Source of the DNA: Nitrosarchaeum sp.
GTDB taxonomy: Archaea; Thermoproteota; Nitrososphaeria; Nitrososphaerales; Nitrosopumilaceae
Direction: 5' to 3'
NCBI GenBank assembly: GCA_003569705.1
Contig: BGOU01000007.1
Location: 62,001-126,000, forward strand
DNA: 64,000 nt
Shown here: positions 19,610 through 29,863 of the stretch, piece by piece
Layout: every line of letters starts with the position of its first letter
Numbering within the stretch: position 1 is the stretch's first letter
Notes under the pieces: generated by a model
Seen by the model: only the letters and a program-made list of their open reading frames with translations
The model's database searches: none
What the model was told of the DNA's origin: nothing
Made by a program: the position numbers and the translations under genes

Positions 19610-20161
19610 CTAAGGTTTTGTAATGGATAGTTTTTGCCCGATGATTCCTGCAATAATGCTGGCAATTCCATGGAATAACAATCCTATTGAAACTAGCAAA
19701 AGCATCATGGTTACAGCTAATCCAGGCATGGCATGAATTGATGCTGAAACTACAACTGCCAAAATACCTAAAATAATATTGGCGATTCTAGAACCTCTAC
19801 CTAGACTTTTGTCTGCTATACCAGTAACGATGAGTCCTAATCCATGAATTAGAATTACAATTGATACTATCATGATTAATGTTGCAACTGCAGCAATTGG
19901 ATGAACTAGAGCAAAAATGCCACCTCCAATTGAAATAACTCCCATTACAATATGGATTGCTCTTGAAGATTTTGGACTTGTACGCAATACAAATCCTTCA
20001 ATAATTTTTGAAATTCCTACCATTATCAAAGCAATTCCAAGAAATACAATATACAATAATGTTGTCTCAGCAGGATTTGCAATTACCCATCCAGATAACG
20101 CTATAGCAATTGCTCCTAAAATAATCTGAGTTATTCTTAACCAAACTGGGGATTTATCCAT
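19610..20161 (-). CDS. HdeD family (DUF308) membrane protein
   Basis: A 183-residue protein with six hydrophobic segments in three hairpins. It is richer in Gly/Ala than the pair at 14-15.6 kb and closer to classical HdeD proteins. Features include ALSGWVIANPAETTL near the N-terminus and GISKIIEGFVLR after the second segment. The divergent secreted-protein gene starts 55 bases away at 20217. Confidence 0.8.
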   Translation of the reverse strand: MDKSPVWLRITQIILGAIAIALSGWVIANPAETTLLYIVFLGIALIMVGISKIIEGFVLRTSPKSSRAIHIVMGVISIGGGIFALVHPIAAVATLIMIVSIVILIHGLGLIVTGIADKSLGRGSRIANIILGILAVVVSASIHAMPGLAVTMMLLLVSIGLLFHGIASIIAGIIGQKLSITKP

Positions 20162-20216
20162 ATCAAAAAATCAAAGAGGATGTATTAATATCATATGATA
20201 AATATCATTTCTAAGA

Positions 20217-21014
20217 ATGTTGTTGCCAATTTTTGCAATGTTGATATTGCTAATTTCAACAAATCATGCTTTTGGGATGAGTTATGATGTTGTATATAAT
20301 GAGTATAGACCAGGTGGAAGTTTGACACAATATCATGACATGAGACAATTGAACTTTATTGTGTTAGATGTTGAAAAAATTTTCATACCAAAGTGGATTG
20401 ATGAGCCGGGAGATTATTCAGATATTTTAAAAATAAAATTCAATGTAACAAATAATGGACTAAAAAATTTTTCAATATACAAAAACATGTTTCAGATAAA
20501 CGTGGTAGATCCACATCAAGAGTTTAAAGAAGTGAGGCGAATCAATCAGGACTATATGGTAGATAATTACGATCCTCAATACATTGAAGATTTTAAGCTC
20601 AGATTCCAAGACATTTCATTACCTTCAGAATTATCTGAATGTGTACTACTCAATCACAATCTTAGGATTAATCAAACAAAAACGTTGTCTGTTTGCTTTG
20701 ATGTCAGACAAAAATGGTCTAATGAGCCATTAGATTTGAAAGGACATAGACAATATTACCTTGTCATGATGGATAACAAATTTGCAACATCGTGTCCAAA
20801 CTGCATATCTGTTTTACTAAATGATTATTACCAAAGTCCCATAATGAAAACAAATATTCCACCACATATTCAGATGCATAGTGGAATAGATGCAGAAAAA
20901 ATCTCTTGTAAAGAAAGATTTGTGTTGATCTTCAAATTAGAGAAACCTGCATGTGTAAAGCCTACCACAGCAAAAATTCTTGAAAGTCGTGGATGGACTA
21001 GAATTAATCCATGA
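20217..21014 (+). CDS. Secreted protein with C-terminal CVK...GW module
   Basis: A 265-residue exported protein. The signal peptide is residues 1-20 (ending near NHAFG). The middle resembles an Ig-like or DUF4352-like beta domain (ILKIKFNVTNNGLKNF). The C-terminus has the pattern CKERFVLIFKLEKPACVKP followed by LESRGW. A related module occurs inside the giant repeat protein encoded convergently next door (CAEGHDLLIR, CVKTEHVSKF, QSGW). It is probably anchored or displayed at the cell surface; the role is unknown. Confidence 0.65.
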   Translation: MLLPIFAMLILLISTNHAFGMSYDVVYNEYRPGGSLTQYHDMRQLNFIVLDVEKIFIPKWIDEPGDYSDILKIKFNVTNNGLKNFSIYKNMFQINVVDPHQEFKEVRRINQDYMVDNYDPQYIEDFKLRFQDISLPSELSECVLLNHNLRINQTKTLSVCFDVRQKWSNEPLDLKGHRQYYLVMMDNKFATSCPNCISVLLNDYYQSPIMKTNIPPHIQMHSGIDAEKISCKERFVLIFKLEKPACVKPTTAKILESRGWTRINP

Positions 21015-21083
21015 TGAAATGTGACAGTTTAGATAAACAGAGATCACAATTAACACATATTCACAGTGTCATAGTGAAATATT

Positions 21084-24000
21084 TTATGAGTTAATTGTTA
21101 ATCCGGCACAGCTAAAAATTGACTTGTCTTTAAATTCGGATTGCCATTTTTGGTGCATTTTGTATGTAAATAACGAATCATCATAATAAGTTACAAAATT
21201 ATCAATTTCACATTCTCTGTATTTCCAAGTCTGCAAAACATCTCCCTTTCCATCATTTACCTCTATGATGACATTAAATAATTCAGGTTTTGCCCCAGCG
21301 TTAACATATCTACTTGCAAGTTCATAGTACCAAGACTTGTCTTTGCTTGGGAGGGATTCCAGATAGAATGCCTTTGCAGAAGAATCAAGTGGAGTTGAAG
21401 GGCGCAGTACAGCAGAGTTTTCATCCGCAATTGGCACAAATTTTGAAAATGTTTTAACAGTTTGTGCTGGTGTAATGTCAGTTCCCTCAAAAGTTATAGT
21501 AAATGAAGCAGCTCGCTCATCATTTGTTGGAAGAATAGTTTGTAGTACATCACTCGCGTTTCTCTTCTCTCTTTCTGAAGGTTTTATCCAACCACTTTGC
21601 TCGAATTTTGATACATGTTCAGTTTTTACACAGAGAGGGACATTTTTTGGAGGTCTGATTAGCAGGTCGTGTCCTTCAGCGCACACTACACCTTCTGATG
21701 GAATACCAACTGCTCTTTGAATCATTGGTGAGATTTTTTTAAGATTTCCAGTAGGATAAAACAGTGGATCTTTCTGCGGAGATGTCTTGAAAGATTCTCC
21801 AGCACAATCCAGAATTGACTGTCCACGAATTTCTGGCTTTAATCCTGGAACATAGCGAATTATCACCATACCGTCATTGTAATAGAGTGCCGAATCATCA
21901 ACATTGCAATCTGCATAAACAACAGAATACAAAATAGTTCCATCACCAGTTACAGTATCAATTCTCACATCAATTAGCTCGGGTGTTTTTCCAGGATTCA
22001 AGTATCTGCTTATGAAGTCATATGCGTCTTTGTGCTGAGCATTTGGAAGGCCGCCTAAAGATATGTTTGAATCACTATGAGTTTCAACTTCTTGTACTAG
22101 GGCGCTAGTTCTTTCATTTTGAAGCTCACCACCATACAAGCTAACGATATTTAGCGTCGCCATGTCATACAGAGATGGGACTGTCACAATATCTTGTTGG
22201 ATGTTTGATTTACGTTGATCAAAATCTACAGAAAAACCATTGCATTGAAATGTTGAAACATCAACAATATCAGATATACCTTTTCTTCCACTAAGTGAAA
22301 AAGAAAGTAGACTATCTGCAGATTTCAAATCAAAGTTTTTGAGATCACAATCAGCATAATTCCAAGACTGTAATACAGTGCCATCACCGCTTACATAATC
22401 AAATGCAACATCAAATGGTTGTGGCTTAGCACCTGGATTGATGAATTTACTGACGACCAGATCATAGTACGGCATCTTGTCTTTGCTTGGCAATGAAGTT
22501 ATTGTAAATTCAGTTGATTTGACATAATCATTTCGTTGCATGGTAGAGAGATATGGTTTTGAAACAAGCGCAATAGAAGATGAACCCGGAACACCTGGTT
22601 CTTCTGGGACTACTGGTGGTTCAGTTATACAATCTGTATCTTCACAACCTACTGGTGGTTCTTCTGGATCTACTGGGGGTTCTTCTGGATCTATTGGTGG
22701 TGTATCTGGACAATGAGGATTATTTGGAGGACATGGTTTGCATCCTGGAGGAGATTCTCCAGGGGCACAATAATCAGGAGGAGATCCAAACGTAGCAGGA
22801 CTTGCGCCCCCACCGGATTCAGTATTAGATATTATTGTCGTGCTAAACTTGACTAATTGCACGCTGGTCTCACTTCTCTGATCAACTTTTGGCGTAAATT
22901 TACCAATAGTGTAAATTTTCAGAGGTTCTGTAAAGTCCCCTCCTGAAAATGTAGTGACAATATTTTTAATTCTAGAATTACTAGATGGAATAAAATCTAC
23001 AGAATAAAGTGATTTTTCAGGTGTTTTTTCTGCAACAAAAGAAGTTCCATCAAATGACAAACCAGTGCATTGGAATATTGTCCTGTCACGATATTCAGGA
23101 TGTGATGTGTCAGTGAATTTTTGTAAAATCAGTGTGTCAGAATAAAATGTTTTGTACAACAACACTTGGCAATCAGAGTATTTCCAGTTTTGAAGTGTGG
23201 TTGCATCCCCAGTCATTACAGATATAGTCACCTGAAATGGTTCAGGTACTTTTCCTGCATTGATGTATTTACTCATTAACTGATAATACCATTGATTGTC
23301 CTTGCCAGGAAGAGAGTCCAAATAGAATTTTGGCTCATCGCCAAATGGTGCATTTGGAATCATCAATTGTATTTCTTCATGAGTGACTGGTCCAAATTTT
23401 GAAAACGAGGTGATGGTTTTTGCTGGCGCAATATCTGCACCCTCAAAATGAACCGAAAAAACCATAGCACGTGATGAGTCATCAGGAACATATGCATAAC
23501 CAGTCTTTAATTCTTTGAGATTCACATCTGGATTGAACAGCAAACCATTGCATTCAAAAAATGTTTTTTCTCGTATCTCCGAACCTGCTTTTTGTATAAA
23601 TTTGTAAACCAAACTATTATCTGTAAAAAATGTGGCATAGTTGTAAGCTTTGCAATCTGTGTATTTCCAGGTCTGCAGCACATTGTTTGCTCCAGTTATT
23701 AGATAAATTGTTGCATCAAATGGTTCCGGTGCTTTTCCAGGATTGACATATCGACTAATTTGTTGATAGTAAGGTTGTTTGTCTTTTGTCGGATTTGCCT
23801 CTAGTGCAAATCTTGGTTTTTCTCCAATAACATTTCCTGGAATTGAAATTGGAAAGTTAGGATTTTTTGAGATTGGGACAAACTTTGAAAAAGAGTCAAA
23901 AGATGTGACATTTCGAAATTCTCCTCCGGAAAATTGTGCTAGTATTCTATCTGCCCTGTTTTCTTTACTTGGCAATATTGGAACAGTCAGTGAGTCTAAT

Positions 24001-24748
24001 TTTCTAATCGATTCTTTAAGAACAAAATCTTGTGTGAAACCAGTACAGCTAAAAACAGTTTTGTCTCTTATTTCAGAAGATAAAGAGCCATCAAATTTGA
24101 CTTTGAATAGATTTTCATCCAGATACGGGGTATACGAATTGATTACACACTTCTGATATTGCCAGAGTTGTAGTGTGGAGCCATCACCAGTTAAAACTTT
24201 AATGTCAATGTCAAATGGTTCTGGTTTTTTTCCAGGATTGATTGATAGTTTAACTAGATTTTCATAAAATAATTTTTTGTCATCGCTTGGAAGTGATTCA
24301 AGTTCCAACCCATATGATATGCCGTTATAATTGAATGGGATGGGAGTACGAATATTCTTGTCAATATGTGTAAATTTTGAAAAAGTATTGAAGGTTTGTT
24401 TTGTTTTAATATCACCGTTAAAAAATCCACAGTAAATGCCATTGCACGATTATTGTCATCTACAATTACTTTTTGTTGGTAGTTTTTTGATTGTTCAGTA
24501 TAAGCTTGGGATATTTCTTTGATAGAAGATTCGTCAGTAGTTTTTCCATGTACCAGATAGGGATTCAGCGGTCTATCAAAATATTTCAGTATTTCAATAC
24601 CAAGTCCTCCCTCAGAGAAATAATATGGATTAGATTCAACTAGATGAACCCCTATTGGTACTTGCTCTTCGGCAAAGATAAAATTAGTAGTCAGAAATGT
24701 AATTAATGTTAAAAAACTTAGCAATACAATCGAATACTTCAATAACAA
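21084..24748 (-). CDS. Large secreted protein with six long repeats (apparent frameshift)
   Basis: Signal peptide in residues 1-26 (ending near NFIFAEE). The corrected protein has 1221 residues and six copies of a module of about 90 residues within a repeat period of roughly 150-190. Each module has a variant of LESLPSKDK, then Y..PGKxPEPFDV, VTGDGTxLQxWKY, Cys, and RDKTxFxCxGL; two Cys per copy could form a disulfide. Spacers often read FSKFxPI. A Pro/Cys-rich linker (about 22.56-22.80 kb) divides the protein, and a CVK...GW module precedes the last repeat. As read, the frame breaks at VDFLTV; one extra A in the run at 24420-24425 would restore VDFFNGDIKTK. It is likely a cell-surface or matrix protein. 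No C-terminal membrane anchor was seen. Confidence 0.75.
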
Positions 24749-25038
24749 AATAGTTTTTTTGTTATTTTTAAATCATATAGTAATTGAGATATATCAACTC
24801 AGAAAGAACTAAGCGATTTAGAAAATTACAAAATCGTGCCTAAAATTGAAATATAAAATCATTTTAAAACTTTATTTTCTTAAAGGATTATGAATCATAA
24901 TAGAAATAAGACATAATTATACTTGTCACCAGGAAATTATAATAATTTTACCATTTATTTATACAGCACTAGTTTCAAAACTAAAAAAGTAATCAAATCA
25001 GGTAAAAACTATTATTCAATAGAATTCAATGCAACACA

Positions 25039-25751
25039 TTGTATTCCAGAATAAGAATTAAAGAATTAAGACCCATTAATTTGGAAGGGGGATATCTCAT
25101 AGATGGATTTCCTTCAGTGGGATTTACCAGCGCAATTGCAACAGAATCAATGATACAAACATCGCAATTTAGTTTAGCAGGAATAATTGATTCAGATAGT
25201 TTCCCACCAATTAGTTTGATTAAAGAGGGTAAACCAAATTATCCAACACGTATTTTTGTAAACGATGATCTTAAAGTTTCAGTTTTTTGTCTTACCTTAC
25301 TCTTCATGAATCATTACATAGAGTTGTTGCAAAGGCAATGCTTAGTTGGGCAAAAAAACAAAAAATAGAACTAATTGTAAGCAGCATGGCAGTAAAATCC
25401 CTAGATGGTCTTGAAGGAATAGTTGCAGTGGGAAACACAGATTCTGCAAGAACAAAATTAAAAGAATCAGGATTAAAAGTCCTAGAATATGGAACAATTC
25501 CAGGAATACCAGGGATGTTACTTAATGAAGGAAGCATGACAAACCAAGATGTAATTGTAATTCTTTTTCATTCAGATGGTACTGGTCCAGATTTTAGATC
25601 AAGTGCAGAGTTGTGTTTGGGAATGTCACAATTAATTCCTGGTACATCTTGCGATATTCCACTTTTACAAAAAGAGGCAGCAAAAGCAGAGCAATCAATT
25701 AAAGAAACAGATGAAGAGTCACGGCAGTTAAAAGATTCTATTTACAGATAA
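25039..25751 (+). CDS. Proteasome assembly chaperone (PAC2) family protein (apparent frameshift)
   Basis: An archaeal PAC2-family protein (COG2047). The N-terminal half carries YLIDGFPSVGFTSAIATES; the C-terminal half carries SSMAVKSLDGLEG, YGTIPGIPGMLL and PGTSCDIPLLQKEA. As read, the frame breaks in VSVF. One extra T in the run at 25283-25288 would give VSVFLSYLTLHESLH and a continuous 237-residue protein. The start is TTG at 25039; the nearby ATG at 25029 is out of frame. Family members in eukaryotes help assemble the 20S proteasome; the archaeal role is less clear. Confidence 0.85.
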
Positions 25752-25811
25752 AAAAAATTATCAAATTACATGTTTATGTAATAACCACATGTCAATAAAA
25801 ATAGAAAATTA

Positions 25812-26426
25812 ATGAATCAAATAATAGAATTTGTAGTGACAGTTATTCTTATTTCAGCATCAGGAGTAATGGCGCCAGGTCCTCTATTTACAGCAAATAT
25901 AGCATATGGGTTACGAGGCGGTGGAAAAGCAGGAATAAAAATGGCAGTAGGCCATACAATTGTAGAATTACCACTTGTTATTTTATTAGGGGTTGGAGTA
26001 TTTTCGTTTAAAATTTTTCCAGAGTTCAGAACACTGATTTCTATTTTAGGAGCAATCATACTTTTCGTGTTTGCAGGAATTCAAATTAAAACAACATTAC
26101 AAATGAAAAAAATAACTTTCAGTCCAAAACACAATGCAGTTCTTGCAGGAATTACACTTAGCGCGTTAAATCCATTTTTTATCATATGGTGGTTGAGTGT
26201 AGGTTTCAAATTAATTTCAGATGCAATGTTGATATGGGCATTTGCAGGAATAGTTATTGTTTTTTTATTGCACATATGGATGGATTTTGTGTGGTTGTAT
26301 TCAATTGCATATCTTAGTTCTAAAAGTTCAAAAATTATTTCAAATAGAAATTATAAAATTCTGATGATTGGTTTGAGTTTAATGTTGGTATATTTTGGAA
26401 TATCATTCATATCAGATGTCATTTAA
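25812..26426 (+). CDS. LysE-family transporter
   Basis: A 204-residue membrane protein with six hydrophobic segments. The opening block SGVMAPGPLFTANIAYGLRGG and the central TLSALNPFFIIWWLSVG are typical of LysE/RhtB-type exporters of amino acids or small solutes. The substrate cannot be read from sequence. It starts 60 bases after the PAC2 gene and converges on the next gene, overlapping it by 4 bases. Confidence 0.85.
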   Translation: MNQIIEFVVTVILISASGVMAPGPLFTANIAYGLRGGGKAGIKMAVGHTIVELPLVILLGVGVFSFKIFPEFRTLISILGAIILFVFAGIQIKTTLQMKKITFSPKHNAVLAGITLSALNPFFIIWWLSVGFKLISDAMLIWAFAGIVIVFLLHIWMDFVWLYSIAYLSSKSSKIISNRNYKILMIGLSLMLVYFGISFISDVI

Positions 26427-26665
26427 CCGCAATCTAAAATTTCAACTTCTGGTTTACAATTAGCATCAAATAAATTAATTTTTTCAACTAAAACGTCGCA
26501 AAATTCAGGATCAAGTGATTTTTCATATGATTTTAAATCAGCCATAATTGCAATATGTTGTATCACACAAGAATATACTGTAAATCCAAGAATTATTCCA
26601 ACAATAAAAATACATACAGAGATGAGAATTAAATTTCTAATGGTTTTAGTTTTTTGTAATGTCAA
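26423..26665 (-). CDS. Small single-span membrane protein
   Basis: An 80-residue protein with one hydrophobic segment (about 11-33) and a short Cys-containing domain outside it (SLDPEFCDVLVEKI, then two more Cys at the C-terminus). It starts at a TTG inside the last codons of the upstream alba gene (20-base overlap), which suggests co-expression. I recognise no family. Confidence 0.5.
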   Translation of the reverse strand: MTLQKTKTIRNLILISVCIFIVGIILGFTVYSCVIQHIAIMADLKSYEKSLDPEFCDVLVEKINLFDANCKPEVEILDCG

Positions 26666-27182
26666 TTTCTATTGTAGAGACATTACGTAGTTTACCGTCT
26701 TGAGATGTAAGCGAATCAGATAAAATTCTAACATCACTGACGACATATCCAACAGTGTTCATTCTTTTAACAATCATTTGAGATACATCAACTGCCTGAG
26801 TAATTCTTTGACCTCTGGCCTTAATTGTAACGGTGTGTCTTGTTGAAAGTTGTGTTAAAGTAGCTGCAACATATGTCAATATCGGTTTAGTACCAACAAA
26901 AATCACATCACGGTCTTCAAGATCAGGTTTAGTTTCAGTTGAGGGTTCACTAACAGGTGGAGATAATTGTGGTTCTGATTCAGGTGGAGATAATTGTGGT
27001 TCTGATTCAGGTGGAGATAATTGTGGTTCTGATTCAGGTGGAGATAATTGTGGTTCTGATTCAGGTGGAGATAATTGTGGTTCTGATTCAGGTGGAGATA
27101 ATTGTGGTTCTGACGATACATCGGCATCATGAAATTCAGATAAAATATCTTCTGCGTCTTTAGATTTTTTGGGGTCGCTCAA
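26646..27182 (-). CDS. Alba-type DNA/RNA-binding protein with a repeat-rich N-terminal extension
   Basis: The last 86 or so residues are an Alba domain: VIFVGTKPILTYVAATLTQL, then TIKARGQRITQAVDVSQMIV. Alba is a nucleic-acid-binding chromatin protein of archaea, normally about 90-100 residues. Here about 90 residues precede it, including six tandem nine-residue units of SEPQLSPPE type encoded by a 27-bp DNA repeat. The extension is acidic and Pro-rich, so it is likely disordered and may tune DNA bridging or partner binding (inference). The 80-residue membrane gene overlaps its end. Confidence 0.88.
   Translation of the reverse strand: MSDPKKSKDAEDILSEFHDADVSSEPQLSPPESEPQLSPPESEPQLSPPESEPQLSPPESEPQLSPPESEPQLSPPVSEPSTETKPDLEDRDVIFVGTKPILTYVAATLTQLSTRHTVTIKARGQRITQAVDVSQMIVKRMNTVGYVVSDVRILSDSLTSQDGKLRNVSTIEIDITKN
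26954..27115. repeat. 27-bp tandem repeat, six copies (minisatellite in the alba gene)
   Basis: Six head-to-tail copies begin at 26954, 26981, 27008, 27035, 27062 and 27089. They are identical as read except for the last two bases of the sixth. Each is 27 bases, so copy-number changes keep the reading frame of the Alba N-terminal extension. The identity of the copies points to recent expansion. Confidence 0.97.
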
Positions 27183-27223
27183 TTTATTATTCCTTTAACA
27201 ACAAAAGCTTCTTTGGCTTTTAT

Positions 27224-27493
27224 TTAATTTTTGAGGTCCTCACGTTTGATGTATTCTTCAAAGATTTTTTCAACTTCATCATCATTTTTGCTGTCCTTTA
27301 CCTGATTTACTAGATCTTCTTCTTCAATTTCATAACAATTTAGGAAATCTTGTGAATCTTTGAACAACAAAAGAACTTTGTTCTTAAACACATAATGGTA
27401 GAGTTTTTCTTTTTCCATTAGTTCTGGCTTTATGTTGATGCCGTTATCATCGGAAGATACAGGATAAACCACATTATTGTTTAAAATACTCAA
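27224..27493 (-). CDS. Small acidic protein, unknown function
   Basis: An 89-residue acidic protein with no signal or membrane segment. Its C-terminal half is rich in Glu, Asp and Lys. It lies 41 bases upstream of alba on the same strand and divergently from DNA polymerase IV (51-base gap). I recognise no family. Confidence 0.5.
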   Translation of the reverse strand: MSILNNNVVYPVSSDDNGINIKPELMEKEKLYHYVFKNKVLLLFKDSQDFLNCYEIEEEDLVNQVKDSKNDDEVEKIFEEYIKREDLKN

Positions 27494-27544
27494 TATTTAG
27501 ATGAATACACAATATAGTAATAATCAAAGAGGAGATTCAAAGTA

Positions 27545-28638
27545 TTGGGAGCTAGAGTAGTTTTCCACATAGATTTTGATTATTTCTTTGCTCAGTGTGA
27601 GGAGATACGTATTCCAGATCTAAAATCAAAACCAGTATGTGTTTGTGTCTTTTCAGATAGGGGAGGAGACAGCGGGGCAATTGCAACTGCAAATTACATA
27701 GCCAGAGAATTTGGGGTGAAATCAGGAATGCCAATTAGTTTTGCAAAAAAAGACTAGAGGAAAAAAAAGATGCCATTTTTCTCCCAGTTGATTTTGATTA
27801 TTATTTAGAAATTTCTGAGAAAGCCATGAGTATCATAAAAGAAAATGCAGATGTTTTTGAATACGTAGGAAAAGATGAAGCGTATTTGGATGTCACAAAT
27901 AGGGTAGAGGAAAATTTTGACAAGGCAAGTCATTTGGCACAACAAATTAAAAACTCCATCAGAGACAAAGTGAAACTTAGTTGCTCCATAGGTATTTCAT
28001 CAAATAAATTGATTGCAAAAATTGCATCAGATTTTAGAAAACCAGATGGATTAACAGTGGTATCGCCGGAAAAAGTTGAAGAGTTTTTAGAAAAATTAAA
28101 GATCCGAGCAATACCAGGTATTGGAAAAAAAACAGAAGAACAACTCATCCAGATGAATCTTGAAACAATTAAAGATCTTAAAAAATTAGATGTGTTTACT
28201 TTGAATAAAGAATTTGGGAGAAAACATGGAACTTACATATTCAATGCAGTTAGAGGAATTGATGATGAACCAGTAAAAGAAAGAGAGGCAAGCATTCAAT
28301 ATAGTAAACTCAGTACTCTAAAAAAAGATTCAAAAGATTATGATTTTTTGGCAGAAAATCTTATGGAATTATGTAGAGAACTACATGAAGTAATTCAAAA
28401 AAACAACAGACGATTCAAATCAATAGGAATACAATTCATTCAATCGGATTTAACAAACAAAACAAAATCAAGAATGTTAAAAAATCCTACATCAAGTCTA
28501 GAAGAATTACAAAAAAATGCAGACCAGTTGTTAAAAGAAGCATTAGAAGATCAAAAAAACACAGTTAGAAGATTAGGGGTAAAAGTTTCAGAACTTTCAG
28601 AAATTCGCGGTCAAAGTGATATTACTAGTTATTTTTAG
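27545..28638 (+). CDS. dinB: DNA polymerase IV, Y family (apparent frameshift)
   Basis: A translesion polymerase. The N-terminus has [16 protein letters not shown] (first catalytic Asp). Catalytic Asp-Glu is in [11 protein letters not shown], followed by [18 protein letters not shown], the helix-hairpin-helix [13 protein letters not shown] and the little-finger domain. As read, the frame stops at 27757 after FAKKD. One extra A in the run at 27745-27751 would give [20 protein letters not shown] and a 364-residue enzyme of normal length. The start is TTG at 27545. The 3' end overlaps the sortase-like gene by 14 bases (convergent). Confidence 0.93.
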
Positions 28639-29569
28639 GAAGAGATTTTCCTTCAGACTCTAATTTTTTTAGCCTCTTTGTTTCTATCAGAATTACTATC
28701 AGTAAAAAGACAAACAGCCACGGCAAAAACATAATCTCACCTGCTACAGAATGAAATTCTTCCCATTGTTTTACATCGGTAGTGACTTTAAGAGCATACC
28801 AAGATAAAGAAAAGATCCTAATCATATTAACGCCAATAGTACCCGCAATTCCCAATCCAAAGTAAATCGCTTTTCTATTTCTGTGAATATTCATTTTTAA
28901 TAGAAACGCACCCATAACCAAAGAATAGATGATTATACTGTGCACACCTGCAGACGGCCAAAATACCTGGAGTACCATGGGTCCAAAATCACCCTTTAGG
29001 AACATTATATTGTCACGTGCAGTAGCAGTTCCAAGATCAAACACATTGACTAACCACACATTTGTTTGCACCAAATAAGGTACAACATATTGTAATGGAC
29101 CAAGAGAATCATATGGGAAAAATGCATCCAATGAAAGAATGATTGCACTGCCACCAAGAAATATTGCTCCCGCAGGTGCAATTCTTATCCATCGCTTACC
29201 AAAAAATATGCTAAGTGTGACAATTACAAAAAGACCCATCACAATAAAGTCCCACATCCATGTCCAAGAATAGATTAGTTGTACATTAAATTGCTCAGCA
29301 GATGCTATAAGATAATCCCTTAGACCAAATTCCAATCCAATAAGATATGTGATTACCACAATAGCCAATGGAATTGCAGCAATCAATCTTCTTTTAGAAA
29401 TTATAATTTTAAGACCAATTAATTCAGCAACAATAAATGCAAGTGCAAAAAGAAATCCGCCTCTTCCTTGATTCCAACTTAAACTAAAGCTATTAGGAAA
29501 TGCAACTAGTGCAAAAATAATAGGACTGGCAATAATAGCAATGCCGATTATCAGATTCTTATTTTGCAT
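28625..29569 (-). CDS. Thaumarchaeosortase/exosortase-like membrane protein (Cys replaced by Ser)
   Basis: A 314-residue protein with eight or more hydrophobic segments. The layout near the end matches exosortases and archaeosortases: WPSAGVHSIIIYSLV (about 204-218) at the active-site position, NMIRIFSL with Arg251, and FHSVAGEIMF with His273. In most relatives the first block has a catalytic Cys followed by Ser/Ala-Gly. Here Ser206 occupies the Cys position. Family members cut C-terminal sorting signals from secreted proteins. Whether this one is active with Ser or has another role is open. Confidence 0.7.
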   Translation of the reverse strand: MQNKNLIIGIAIIASPIIFALVAFPNSFSLSWNQGRGGFLFALAFIVAELIGLKIIISKRRLIAAIPLAIVVITYLIGLEFGLRDYLIASAEQFNVQLIYSWTWMWDFIVMGLFVIVTLSIFFGKRWIRIAPAGAIFLGGSAIILSLDAFFPYDSLGPLQYVVPYLVQTNVWLVNVFDLGTATARDNIMFLKGDFGPMVLQVFWPSAGVHSIIIYSLVMGAFLLKMNIHRNRKAIYFGLGIAGTIGVNMIRIFSLSWYALKVTTDVKQWEEFHSVAGEIMFLPWLFVFLLIVILIETKRLKKLESEGKSLPKNN

Positions 29570-29613
29570 TGTAATTGAATTAAAAAGTGGTCAATAAATA
29601 GATCAAGATCGTA

Positions 29614-29760
29614 TCAACAAATCACAGAAAATTTCTCAGGGCAACAAAAATGTGCATAGTATGGATCAGATAGTTTGTCTTTGACCAAAAATACGACTAT
29701 TGTATAGTTAGTAGTTTTTGGAATAATTTTACTACATTTTACACATCTAAGCGTGTCCAT
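29614..29760 (-). CDS. Small Cys-rich (zinc-ribbon-like) protein
   Basis: A 48-residue frame from ATG 29760 has RCVKCSKIIPK and a CC pair near the end (AHFCCPEKF), a plausible four-Cys zinc site. The frame is open further upstream, but that part is hydrophobic and overlaps the end of the nreA-like gene, so I prefer the internal ATG. Evidence is limited to the Cys pattern. Confidence 0.4.
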   Translation of the reverse strand: MDTLRCVKCSKIIPKTTNYTIVVFLVKDKLSDPYYAHFCCPEKFSVIC

Positions 29761-29863
29761 GAGTGGTTTTGGCAACAAAATATACTTTAGAAACAGGATG
29801 TAATGATCTAAAATAACTATTTTACAATAAATGTAGCCACAAACAAATTGCAGACATAATAAA

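Noticed and set aside
26833-27163. Plus-strand frames with Gly/Ser/Cys repeats opposite the alba gene
   Set aside because: They are the mirror of the 27-bp repeat; the minus strand carries a clear Alba domain.
829-27751. Programmed frameshifting or phase variation at homopolymers
   Set aside because: The sites include essential proS, all lack a base rather than showing both states, and no slippery-plus-structure motif recurs; sequencing error is simpler.
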